64,000 nucleotides of DNA from Streptomyces sp. CA-210063. Lineage in GTDB: Bacteria > Actinomycetota > Actinomycetes > Streptomycetales > Streptomycetaceae. Both the position numbers and the translations under genes were made by a program. Under the pieces are notes generated by a model, which searched no databases, was not told the DNA's origin, and saw nothing but the letters and a program-made list of their open reading frames with translations. The stretch spans positions 1,612,001 through 1,676,000 of the forward strand of contig NZ_CP102512.1 of assembly GCF_024612015.1 (NCBI RefSeq). Direction: 5' to 3'. Shown one piece after another: positions 53,086-61,214 of the stretch (its first letter is position 1; every line of letters begins with the position of its first letter).

Positions 53086-54900
53086 ATGGCCACTCCCCTT
53101 TCCGACTCCCCCCTGTCCCCGCAGTCCCCCTTCAAGACGATCGCCGTGGTCGGTCTCGGCACCATGGGCACCGGTATCGCCGAGGTGCTGGCCCGGGCCG
53201 GCCGTGAGGTCGTCGGCGTCGACATCAGCGAGGCGGCCGCCGCCCGTGCCGTCGCCGCGCTGGAGGCCGCCACCGAGCGTGCCGTGGCGCGGGGCCGGAT
53301 CACCGAGCAGGAGCGCGGCGACGCGCTCGCCCGTTTCCGCACCTTCACCGATCTGCAGGCCGCGGCCGACGCCGACCTGGTGATCGAGGTGGTTCCGGAG
53401 TCGTACGAGATCAAGCAGCAGCTCTTCCGTGAGCTGGACGCCATCGTGCGTCCGGAGACCGTCCTCGCCACCGGCACCAACGCCCTGTCGGTGACGCGTC
53501 TGGCCGCCGAGTCGGCGCGCCCGGAGCGGGTGCTCGGGCTGCACTTCTTCAACCCGGCGCCCGCGATGAAGCTGGTCGAGGTCGTCTCCTCGGTGCTGAC
53601 CGCGCCCCAGGCCGTCGCCCAGGTCACGGATCTCGCCCTCGACCTGGGCAAGGAGCCCGTCGCGGTCGGCGACCGGCCCGGCTTCGTCGCCGACGGCCTG
53701 CTGTTCGGCTACCTCAACCAGGCCGCCGCGATGTACGAGGCCAAGTACGCCTCCCGCGAGGACATCGACGCGGCGATGCGGCTCGGCTGCGGCCTGCCGA
53801 TGGGCCCGTTGGCGCTGCTGGACCTGATCGGCGTGGACACCGCGCGCACGGTCCTGGAGGCCATGTACACGGCCTCGCACGACCGGCTGCACGCGCCGGC
53901 GCCGATCCTCAAGCAGCTCAGCGAGGCGGGCCTGACCGGCCGTAAGTCGGGGCGCGGCTTCTACACGTACGAGGCCCCCGGCTCCGCCACGGTCGTGCGG
54001 GACGCGCTGACGCCGCCGGAGGGGGCCGCCACGGTTCCCGGCCGTACCGTCCGCTCGGTGGGTGTCGCGGGCTCGGGCACCATGGCGTCCGGGATCGCCG
54101 AGGTGTTCGCGAAGGCCGGGTACGAGGTCGTGCTGGCCGCCCGCAGCGAGGAGAAGGCGCAGGCCGCGAAGGCCCGCATCGGCAAGTCGCTCGCGCGCTC
54201 CGCCGACAAGGGACGGATGACGGTCGAGGCCGCCGCCGAGACGCTGGACCGGATCACCCCGGCGGGCTCGTACGACGCGTTCGCGGACGTCGATCTGGCG
54301 CTGGAGGCCGTGGCCGAGGACCTGGAGGTCAAGCGGCAGCTGTTCGCGACCTTCGACAAGGTGTGCAAGCCGGGCGCGATCCTCGCCACCACCACCTCGT
54401 CGCTGCCCGTCGTGGCCTGCGCCCGCGCCACCTCGCGCCCGCAGGACGTGATCGGCATGCACTTCTTCAACCCGGCGCCGGCGATGAAGCTGGTCGAGGT
54501 GGTCCGCACGGTCCTGACCGCCGAGGACGTGCACGCGACCGTGCGCGACCTGTGCGCCAAGGTCCGCAAGCACCCCGTGGACTGCGGCGACCGCGCCGGT
54601 TTCATCGTGAACGCGCTGCTGTTCCCGTATCTGAACAACGCCATCAAGATGGTCCAGGAGCACTACGCGACGCTGGACGACATCGACGCGGCCATGAAGC
54701 TGGGCGGCGGCTACCCGATGGGTCCGTTCGAGCTGCTGGACGTGGTCGGGCTGGATGTCTCGCTGGCCATCGAGAAGGTCCTGCACCGCGAGTTCCGCGA
54801 CCCGGGGCTGGCCCCGGCGCCGCTTCTCGAGCACCTGGTGGCCGCGGGCTGCCTCGGCCGCAAGACGGGCCGAGGCTTCCGCGAATATGCCAAGCGCTGA
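53086..54900 (+). CDS. Double-length 3-hydroxybutyryl/3-hydroxyacyl-CoA dehydrogenase
   Basis: A 604 aa protein built of two complete 3-hydroxyacyl-CoA dehydrogenase modules (residues ~18-310 and ~325-604). Each has a dinucleotide motif (VVGLGTMGTGIAEV; VAGSGTMASGIAEV), the HFFNPAPAMKLVEVV catalytic-His signature and the GRKxGRGFxxY C-terminal motif. It probably reduces acetoacetyl-CoA to 3-hydroxybutyryl-CoA, the precursor of crotonyl-CoA for the ethylmalonyl-CoA pathway genes downstream; direction is inferred from context. ATG 53086 has GGAG seven bases upstream. Confidence 0.92.
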   Translation: MATPLSDSPLSPQSPFKTIAVVGLGTMGTGIAEVLARAGREVVGVDISEAAAARAVAALEAATERAVARGRITEQERGDALARFRTFTDLQAAADADLVIEVVPESYEIKQQLFRELDAIVRPETVLATGTNALSVTRLAAESARPERVLGLHFFNPAPAMKLVEVVSSVLTAPQAVAQVTDLALDLGKEPVAVGDRPGFVADGLLFGYLNQAAAMYEAKYASREDIDAAMRLGCGLPMGPLALLDLIGVDTARTVLEAMYTASHDRLHAPAPILKQLSEAGLTGRKSGRGFYTYEAPGSATVVRDALTPPEGAATVPGRTVRSVGVAGSGTMASGIAEVFAKAGYEVVLAARSEEKAQAAKARIGKSLARSADKGRMTVEAAAETLDRITPAGSYDAFADVDLALEAVAEDLEVKRQLFATFDKVCKPGAILATTTSSLPVVACARATSRPQDVIGMHFFNPAPAMKLVEVVRTVLTAEDVHATVRDLCAKVRKHPVDCGDRAGFIVNALLFPYLNNAIKMVQEHYATLDDIDAAMKLGGGYPMGPFELLDVVGLDVSLAIEKVLHREFRDPGLAPAPLLEHLVAAGCLGRKTGRGFREYAKR

Positions 54901-55102
54901 GCGTCCGGGCGACGGGGCCGGGGAGAGTACGGACCGGAAGGACCACGCGACGGCGGGCACGGACTGGGGCGGGCTGCTCGCCCCGGGCAGCCGTCCGCCG
55001 CCCGTCCGTTCCACCGCTCCCCCGCCCGCCCACCTGGCCACTCCCCCGTCCGAGCGGGGCGGGGGGACGGCCGGACACGCGCACTCTCCTGCACGGATGC
55101 AG

Positions 55103-55108
55103 TACGTT
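55103..55108 (+). promoter_or_regulatory. Candidate -10 element for the TetR gene
   Basis: TACGTT ends six bases before ATG 55115, and no ribosome site lies between, so a leaderless transcript is possible. MQYVRG from ATG 55097 is an alternative start that would remove this interpretation. Confidence 0.35.
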
Positions 55109-55114
55109 CGGGGC

Positions 55115-55921
55115 ATGTCCCAGCCCGCCAAGTCCTCACGTACACCAGCTGCGCCCGACGCCCCGGAGAGCGCCGCGGGCAGTCGTGCCGCCGCCCAACG
55201 CCTCAAGATGCGCCGGGAACTGGCGGCCGCGGCCATGGAGCTGTTCGCGACCAAGGGGTACGAGGCGACCACCGTCGACGAGATCGCGGCGGCGGCCGGG
55301 GTCGCCCGCCGCACCTTCTTCCGCCACTTCCGCTCCAAGGAAGAGGCGATCTTCCCGGACCACGACGACACCCTGATCCGCGCCGAGGCGGTGCTCAACG
55401 CGGCACCCCAGCACGAGCATCCGCTCGACACGGTGTGCCGCGGCATCAAGGAAGTCATGAAGATGTACGCGGCCCGGCCGGAGATCTCGGTCGCCCGCTA
55501 CAAGCTGACCCGTGAGGTCCCCACCCTCCGCGAGGCGGAGATCGCCTCCGTAGCCCGCTACGAGCGCCTCTTCACCCGCTATCTGCTGGGCCACTTCGAC
55601 GAGCACGCCCACCACGACGACGGCAACGACGACCCGCTGCTCGCCGAGGTCGCCGCGTCGGCGGTCGTCACCGCGCACAACCACGTGCTGCGGCGGTGGC
55701 TCAGATCCGGCGGACAGGGCGATGTCGAGAGGCAGCTCGACCACGCCTTCGCCATCGTCCGCAGGACATTCGGCACGGTCGGCGCAGGCCGCATCCTGAC
55801 CCCGGAGCCGGCCCTCGTGACGGCCTCCACCCACGGCGAGGTGCTGGTGACGGTCGCCCGCACGGACGCCCCCCTCGACGAGGTCATGCGGACCATCGAA
55901 GAGGCACTCCGGGACCGCTGA
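55115..55921 (+). CDS. TetR-family transcriptional regulator
   Basis: A 268 aa TetR regulator with the N-terminal helix-turn-helix at residues ~30-80 (AAMELFATKGYEATTVDEIA, then GVARRTFFRHFRSKEEAIF) and a helical ligand-binding C-terminal domain. Position between the dehydrogenase and ccr suggests it controls the ethylmalonyl-CoA operon. In Methylobacterium a TetR protein, CcrR, activates ccr; orthology is unproven. The 11 bp palindrome downstream at 56033-56068 is the obvious candidate operator. Confidence 0.9.
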   Translation: MSQPAKSSRTPAAPDAPESAAGSRAAAQRLKMRRELAAAAMELFATKGYEATTVDEIAAAAGVARRTFFRHFRSKEEAIFPDHDDTLIRAEAVLNAAPQHEHPLDTVCRGIKEVMKMYAARPEISVARYKLTREVPTLREAEIASVARYERLFTRYLLGHFDEHAHHDDGNDDPLLAEVAASAVVTAHNHVLRRWLRSGGQGDVERQLDHAFAIVRRTFGTVGAGRILTPEPALVTASTHGEVLVTVARTDAPLDEVMRTIEEALRDR

Positions 55922-55964
55922 GGCCTCTGCCCGAACCTCGATCTACTCATTGGTAACTGTGAGA

Positions 55965-55988
55965 ACGGCCACCCCAGCGGGTGGCCGT
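55965..55988 (+). terminator. Rho-independent terminator after the TetR gene
   Basis: A 10 bp perfect stem (ACGGCCACCC, 55965-55974, with 55979-55988), a 4-base CAGC loop, and T-tract to 55992. It lies about 43 bp after the TetR stop. It is a classical intrinsic terminator, rare in form for this window. Confidence 0.9.
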
Positions 55989-56032
55989 TTTTGCACGTCA
56001 GAGGCCCTTTTCGACCTCCTTTTGATCGATCA

Positions 56033-56068
56033 TCGCTCAGGTGTTACGTAAAGATTTCACCTGAGCGA
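56033..56068. promoter_or_regulatory. 11 bp inverted repeat, candidate operator upstream of ccr
   Basis: TCGCTCAGGTG at 56033-56043 and its exact complement at 56058-56068 flank a 14-base centre that starts with the palindrome TTACGTAA (56044-56051). It lies 20 bp upstream of the candidate ccr -35 element. It fits a TetR-type operator; a second terminator hairpin is less likely since no T-tract follows. Confidence 0.6.
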
Positions 56069-56088
56069 ACTTTCTGGCACTCGGTGCC

Positions 56089-56117
56089 TTGCGGGGTGAC
56101 ACGGCGTGCCATACGTT
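56089..56117 (+). promoter_or_regulatory. ccrp: Candidate promoter of the ccr operon
   Basis: TTGCGG (56089-56094), 17-base spacer, TACGTT (56112-56117). The implied transcription start near 56124 would give a leader of about 228 nt before the ccr start. No small gene with family features was found in that leader. Confidence 0.5.
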
Positions 56118-56351
56118 GAAGGAGTCCGGGCGGCCGGCGTGCAGCGAACTCTCGTACGTCGGCTGTCCCCCGCAAGCCACGTGCCTGCGTGCCCGGACGC
56201 CTGCGTCACAGGCAACCTTCCGCGCCACAAAGCGCCGCCGAAGCACCACCTCCGCCGAACCGACGGCATCACACCCGACCCAGCTCAGCAGCACCCGACG
56301 TAACCCTCAGCAGCGTCTTCCCTCAGGACGCTCGTCGCCGGAGGCACCACC

Positions 56352-57689
56352 GTGAAGGAAATCCTGGACGCGATCCAGTCCCCGGACTCCACGTCCGCCG
56401 ACTTCGCCGCTCTGCCGCTCCCCGAGTCGTACCGCGCGATCACCGTGCACAAGGACGAGACGGACATGTTCGCGGGCCTCACCACCCGCGACAAGGACCC
56501 CCGCAAGTCGATCCACCTGGACGACGTGCCGCTCCCGGAGCTCGGCCCGGGCGAGGCCCTGGTGGCCGTCATGGCCTCCTCGGTGAACTACAACTCCGTG
56601 TGGACCTCGATCTTCGAGCCGCTGCCGACCTTCGCCTTCCTGGAGCGGTACGGCAAGCTCTCCGAGCTGACCAAGCGCCATGACCTGCCGTACCACATCA
56701 TCGGCTCCGACCTGGCGGGCGTCGTCCTGCGCACCGGCCCCGGTGTCAACGCCTGGCGGCCCGGTGACGAGGTCGTGGCCCACTGCCTCTCCGTCGAGCT
56801 GGAGTCGTCCGACGGCCACAACGACACGATGCTCGACCCCGAGCAGCGGATCTGGGGCTTCGAGACCAACTTCGGCGGCCTGGCGGAGATCGCACTCGTC
56901 AAGTCGAACCAGCTGATGCCGAAGCCCGACCACCTCAGCTGGGAGGAGGCCGCCGCGCCGGGTCTGGTCAACTCCACCGCGTACCGGCAGCTGGTCTCCC
57001 GCAACGGCGCCGACATGAAGCAGGGCGACAACGTGCTGATCTGGGGCGCGAGCGGCGGACTCGGCTCGTACGCCACCCAGTTCGCCCTCGCCGGCGGCGC
57101 CAACCCGATCTGTGTCGTCTCCAGCGAGCAGAAGGCCGACATCTGCCGGGCCATGGGCGCCGAGGCGATCATCGACCGCACCGCCGAGGACTACAAGTTC
57201 TGGAAGGACGAGCACACCCAGGACCCGCGTGAGTGGAAGCGCTTCGGCAAGCGCATCCGTGAACTCACCGGCGGCGAGGACGTCGACATCGTCTTCGAGC
57301 ACCCGGGCCGCGAGACCTTCGGTGCCTCGGTCTACGTCACCCGCAAGGGCGGCACGATCGTCACCTGCGCCTCGACGTCGGGCTACAACCACGAGTACGA
57401 CAACCGCTACCTGTGGATGTCGCTGAAGCGGATCATCGGCTCGCACTTCGCGAACTACCGCGAGGCCTGGGAGGCCAACCGCCTCATCGCCAAGGGCAAG
57501 ATCCACCCCACGCTGTCGAAGGTCTACTCCCTGGAGGAGACCGGGCAGGCCGCGTACGACGTGCACCGCAACCTCCACCAGGGCAAGGTCGGCGTGCTCT
57601 GCCTCGCCCCCGAGGAAGGCATGGGCGTGCGGGACCAGGAGAAGCGCGCCCAGCACATCGACGCCATCAACCGCTTCCGGAACATCTGA
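56352..57689 (+). CDS. ccr: Crotonyl-CoA carboxylase/reductase
   Basis: A 445 aa MDR-superfamily enzyme. GTG 56352 has CGGAGG seven bases upstream. Recognisable Ccr segments are VMASSVNYNSVWTSIFEP, YHIIGSDLAGVVLRTG, GFETNFGGLAEI, the NADPH motif WGASGGLGSYATQFA near residue 235, DIVFEHPGRETFGAS and SLKRIIGSHFANYREA. It reductively carboxylates crotonyl-CoA to ethylmalonyl-CoA with NADPH and CO2. It is the first gene of a close-packed operon for the ethylmalonyl-CoA pathway, and ethylmalonyl-CoA is also a polyketide extender unit. Confidence 0.97.
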   Translation: MKEILDAIQSPDSTSADFAALPLPESYRAITVHKDETDMFAGLTTRDKDPRKSIHLDDVPLPELGPGEALVAVMASSVNYNSVWTSIFEPLPTFAFLERYGKLSELTKRHDLPYHIIGSDLAGVVLRTGPGVNAWRPGDEVVAHCLSVELESSDGHNDTMLDPEQRIWGFETNFGGLAEIALVKSNQLMPKPDHLSWEEAAAPGLVNSTAYRQLVSRNGADMKQGDNVLIWGASGGLGSYATQFALAGGANPICVVSSEQKADICRAMGAEAIIDRTAEDYKFWKDEHTQDPREWKRFGKRIRELTGGEDVDIVFEHPGRETFGASVYVTRKGGTIVTCASTSGYNHEYDNRYLWMSLKRIIGSHFANYREAWEANRLIAKGKIHPTLSKVYSLEETGQAAYDVHRNLHQGKVGVLCLAPEEGMGVRDQEKRAQHIDAINRFRNI

Positions 57690-57699
57690 GGTCCAAAAG

Positions 57700-59727
57700 A
57701 TGAGTGAGCGTCAGAAGGACCGGCCGTGGCTGATGCGGACGTACGCCGGTCACTCCACGGCCGAGGCGTCCAACGAGCTGTACCGGCGCAACCTCGCCAA
57801 GGGGCAGACGGGTCTCTCGGTGGCGTTCGATCTGCCGACGCAGACCGGCTACGACTCCGACCACATCCTCGCCCGCGGCGAGGTCGGCCGGGTCGGGGTC
57901 CCGGTGGCCCATCTCGGTGACATGCGCAGGCTGTTCCAGGACATCCCCCTGGACCAGATGAACACCTCGATGACCATCAACGCCACCGCCATGTGGCTGC
58001 TGGCGCTCTACCAGGTCGTCGCGGAGGAGCAGGGTGTGGACATCACCCAGCTCCAGGGGACGACCCAGAACGACATCGTCAAGGAGTACCTGTCGCGGGG
58101 CACCCATGTGTTCCCGCCGGGACCCTCGCTCCGGCTGACGACGGACATGATCGCGTACACGGTCTCCCACATCCCGAAGTGGAACCCGATCAACATCTGC
58201 AGCTACCACCTGCAGGAGGCCGGGGCCACGCCGGTGCAGGAGATCGCGTACGCGATGTCCACGGCGATCGCGGTGCTGGACGCCGTGCGTGACTCCGGCC
58301 AGGTGCCGCAGGAGCGCATGGGTGACGTCGTCGGCCGTATCTCCTTCTTCGTGAACGCGGGCGTCCGTTTCGTCGAGGAGATGTGTAAGATGCGGGCCTT
58401 CGGCCGCATCTGGGACCGGATCACCCGCGAGCGGTACGGCATCGAGAACCCCAAGCATCGGCGTTTCCGGTACGGCGTCCAGGTCAACTCCCTCGGTCTG
58501 ACCGAGGCGCAGCCGGAGAACAACGTCCAGCGGATCGTGCTGGAGATGCTGGCCGTGACGCTCTCCAAGGACGCGCGGGCCAGGGCGGTCCAGCTGCCGG
58601 CCTGGAACGAGGCTCTCGGCCTGCCCCGGCCGTGGGACCAGCAGTGGTCGCTGCGGATCCAGCAGGTGCTGGCGCACGAGAGCGATCTGCTGGAGTACGA
58701 GGACATCTTCGAGGGCTCGCACGTCATCGAGGCGAAGGTGGCCCAGCTGGTCGAGGAGTCCTTCGCCGAGATCGAGCGGATCCAGGAGATGGGCGGCGCG
58801 ATGGCCGCCGTCGAGTCCGGCTACCTCAAGTCGCAGCTGGTCTCCTCGCACGCCGAGCGCCGGGCCCGGATCGAGTCGGGCCAGGAGAAGATCGTCGGCG
58901 TCAACATCTACGAGTCGACGGAGCCGAACCCGCTGACCGCCGACCTGGACGCGGCGATCCAGACGGTCGACCCGGCCGTCGAGGCGCGGGTGATCAAGTC
59001 GCTCCAGAACTGGCGCGACACCCGCTACCAGCCGCCCTTCAACCATCCGCGCCCGTGCAAGGCGCTGGAGCGGCTGAAGGAAGCCGCGAAGGGCACCGAC
59101 AACCTCATGGCGGCCACCCTGGAGTGCGCCCGTGCCGGGGTCACGACCGGCGAGTGGGCCGGGGCCCTGCGAGAGGTGTTCGGGGAGTTCCGGGCACCGA
59201 CCGGTGTGTCGTCGGCGCCGGTGGCCGTCTCCGCCGAGGAGGGCTCGGCCATGTCGGAGGTCCGCCGCAAGGTGGACCTGACGGCGAAGGACCTGAACGT
59301 CGGCAAGCTCCGCTTCCTGGTCGGCAAGCCGGGCCTGGACGGACACTCCAACGGGGCCGAGCAGATCGCCGTGCGGGCCCGTGACGCGGGCTTCGAGGTC
59401 GTCTACCAGGGCATCCGGCTCACTCCCGAGCAGATCGTGGACGCGGCCCTCGCCGAGGACGTGCACGCGGTCGGCCTGTCCATCCTGTCCGGGTCGCACG
59501 CGCAGCTCGTGCCGGACGTGCTGGAACGGCTGCGTGTGGCAGGCGCCACAGATATTCCGGTGATCGCCGGTGGCATCATCCCGAATGGTGACGCCGAACA
59601 GCTGCGGGCCGCGGGAGTCGCCGCGGTCTTCACGCCGAAGGATTTCGACATCACCGGAATCATCGGCCGGATCGTCGACGAGATCCGTAAAGCGAACAAG
59701 CTCGACCCCCTGGAGGTCCCCGCATGA
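57700..59727 (+). CDS. ecm: Ethylmalonyl-CoA mutase (B12-dependent, MeaA-like)
   Basis: A 675 aa single-chain B12 mutase. The catalytic barrel spans ~1-510 (AFDLPTQTGYDSD, NTSMTINATAMWLLALY, ISFFVNAGVRFVEEMCKMRA), and the B12-binding domain ~545-665 has the DGHSNG (DxHxxG) cobalt-ligating motif. It is shorter than methylmalonyl-CoA mutase large subunits and matches MeaA/Ecm, which turn ethylmalonyl-CoA into methylsuccinyl-CoA. It begins 11 bp after ccr and overlaps the lyase start by 4 bp. Confidence 0.95.
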   Translation: MSERQKDRPWLMRTYAGHSTAEASNELYRRNLAKGQTGLSVAFDLPTQTGYDSDHILARGEVGRVGVPVAHLGDMRRLFQDIPLDQMNTSMTINATAMWLLALYQVVAEEQGVDITQLQGTTQNDIVKEYLSRGTHVFPPGPSLRLTTDMIAYTVSHIPKWNPINICSYHLQEAGATPVQEIAYAMSTAIAVLDAVRDSGQVPQERMGDVVGRISFFVNAGVRFVEEMCKMRAFGRIWDRITRERYGIENPKHRRFRYGVQVNSLGLTEAQPENNVQRIVLEMLAVTLSKDARARAVQLPAWNEALGLPRPWDQQWSLRIQQVLAHESDLLEYEDIFEGSHVIEAKVAQLVEESFAEIERIQEMGGAMAAVESGYLKSQLVSSHAERRARIESGQEKIVGVNIYESTEPNPLTADLDAAIQTVDPAVEARVIKSLQNWRDTRYQPPFNHPRPCKALERLKEAAKGTDNLMAATLECARAGVTTGEWAGALREVFGEFRAPTGVSSAPVAVSAEEGSAMSEVRRKVDLTAKDLNVGKLRFLVGKPGLDGHSNGAEQIAVRARDAGFEVVYQGIRLTPEQIVDAALAEDVHAVGLSILSGSHAQLVPDVLERLRVAGATDIPVIAGGIIPNGDAEQLRAAGVAAVFTPKDFDITGIIGRIVDEIRKANKLDPLEVPA

Positions 59728-60683
59728 CCGTCAACCGTCTTCGTCCGCGGCGCTCCTGCCTGGCCGTACCGGGCTCGAACCCCCGCTTCCTGGAGAAGGC
59801 ACAGGGCCTCCCGGCGGACCAGGTCTTCCTCGACCTGGAGGACGCGTGCGCCCCCCTCGCCAAGCCCGAGGCCCGGCACACGATCGTGAAGTTCCTCAAC
59901 GAGGGCGACTGGACCGGTAAGACGCGGGTCGTGCGCGTCAACGACTGGACGACGGAGTGGACGTACCGCGATGTCGTGACCGTCGTCGAGGGCGCGGGCC
60001 AGAACCTCGACTGCATCATGCTGCCGAAGGTTCAGACCGCCCAGCAGGTCGTCGCCCTCGACCTCCTGCTGACGCAGATCGAGAAGACGATGGGCTTCGA
60101 GGTCGGCAAGATCGGCATCGAGGCGCAGATCGAGAACGCGCAGGGCCTGAACAACGTCAACGAGATCGCCACGGCTTCCCCGCGCGTCGAGACGATCATC
60201 TTCGGCCCGGCCGACTTCATGGCCTCCATCAACATGAAGTCGCTGGTCGTGGGCGAGCAGCCGCCCGGCTACCCGGCGGACGCCTACCACTACATCCTGA
60301 TGAAGATCCTGATGGCCGCCCGCGCCAACAACCTCCAGGCGATCGACGGCCCCTACCTGCAGATCCGCAACACCGACGGCTACCGCGAGGTCGCCCGGCG
60401 CGCCGCGGCCCTCGGCTTCGACGGCAAGTGGGTGCTGCACCCGGGCCAGGTCGAGGCGTCCAACGAGATCTTCTCGCCCTCGCAGGAGGACTACGACCAC
60501 GCCGAGCTGATCCTGGACGCGTACGACTACTACACGTCCGAGGCGGGCGGCAAGAAGGGCTCGGCGATGCTCGGCGACGAGATGATCGACGAGGCCAGCC
60601 GCAAGATGGCCCTGGTCATTTCCGGCAAGGGGCGCGCGGCCGGCATGCAGCGCACCAGCAAGTTCGAGATCCCGGAGGCGTAA
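59724..60683 (+). CDS. mcl1: Malyl/beta-methylmalyl-CoA lyase (CitE-like)
   Basis: A 319 aa HpcH/HpaI-type TIM barrel of the CitE group: RSCLAVPGSNPRFLEKA, VFLDLEDACAPLAKPEAR (metal ligand Glu/Asp), KIGIEAQIENAQGLNNV, IIFGPADFMASI and GFDGKWVLHPGQVEASN. In this pathway it cleaves beta-methylmalyl-CoA to glyoxylate and propionyl-CoA. ATG 59724 overlaps the mutase stop by 4 bp. Assignment rests on both motifs and operon position. Confidence 0.93.
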   Translation: MTVNRLRPRRSCLAVPGSNPRFLEKAQGLPADQVFLDLEDACAPLAKPEARHTIVKFLNEGDWTGKTRVVRVNDWTTEWTYRDVVTVVEGAGQNLDCIMLPKVQTAQQVVALDLLLTQIEKTMGFEVGKIGIEAQIENAQGLNNVNEIATASPRVETIIFGPADFMASINMKSLVVGEQPPGYPADAYHYILMKILMAARANNLQAIDGPYLQIRNTDGYREVARRAAALGFDGKWVLHPGQVEASNEIFSPSQEDYDHAELILDAYDYYTSEAGGKKGSAMLGDEMIDEASRKMALVISGKGRAAGMQRTSKFEIPEA

Positions 60684-60687
60684 GGAC

Positions 60688-61212
60688 ATGCAGTTCGGGC
60701 GCACCTACGAGGAGTTCGAGGTCGGGGCTGTCTACAAGCACTGGCCCGGGAAGACGGTCACGGAGTACGACGACCACCTCTTCTGTCTCCTCACGATGAA
60801 CCACCACCCGCTCCACATGGACTCCAACTACGCGGAGCGGACGACCGACTTCGGCAAGAACGTCGTCGTGGGGAACTACATCTACTCGCTGCTGCTGGGC
60901 ATGTCCGTGCCGGACGTCTCCGGCAAGGCGATCGCCAACCTGGAGATCGAGTCGCTGAAGCACGTGGCGCCGACCTTCCACGGCGACACGATCTACGGCG
61001 AGACGACCGTGCTCGACAAGTGGCCGTCGAAGTCGAAGAACGACCGCGGCATCGTCCACGTCGAGACCAAGGGCTACAAGCAGGACGGCACGCTGGTGTG
61101 CGTGTTCCGCCGCAAGGTCATGGTGCCGACCGAGACGTACATCAAGGAGCGCGGCGGCGAGCAGCCGGGCCGCCCGGAGCTGAAGGCCCCTTCGGAAAAG
61201 ACGGAGAAGTAG
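60688..61212 (+). CDS. mch: MaoC-like mesaconyl-CoA hydratase (single domain)
   Basis: A 174 aa MaoC hot-dog hydratase with MNHHPLHMDSNYAE near residue 45 and the hydratase helix VVVGNYIYSLLLG. By operon context it hydrates mesaconyl-CoA to beta-methylmalyl-CoA. Characterised proteobacterial Mch proteins are about twice as long with two MaoC domains, so this is a half-length version that must dimerise. ATG 60688 follows GGAGG at the end of the lyase gene, 4 bp after its stop. Confidence 0.88.
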   Translation: MQFGRTYEEFEVGAVYKHWPGKTVTEYDDHLFCLLTMNHHPLHMDSNYAERTTDFGKNVVVGNYIYSLLLGMSVPDVSGKAIANLEIESLKHVAPTFHGDTIYGETTVLDKWPSKSKNDRGIVHVETKGYKQDGTLVCVFRRKVMVPTETYIKERGGEQPGRPELKAPSEKTEK

Positions 61213-61214
61213 CC

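Noticed and set aside
56089..56355. 88-codon plus-strand frame in the ccr leader
   Set aside because: It overlaps the predicted promoter and the ccr start, and its composition is not protein-like; an upstream regulatory peptide cannot be excluded but is unsupported.
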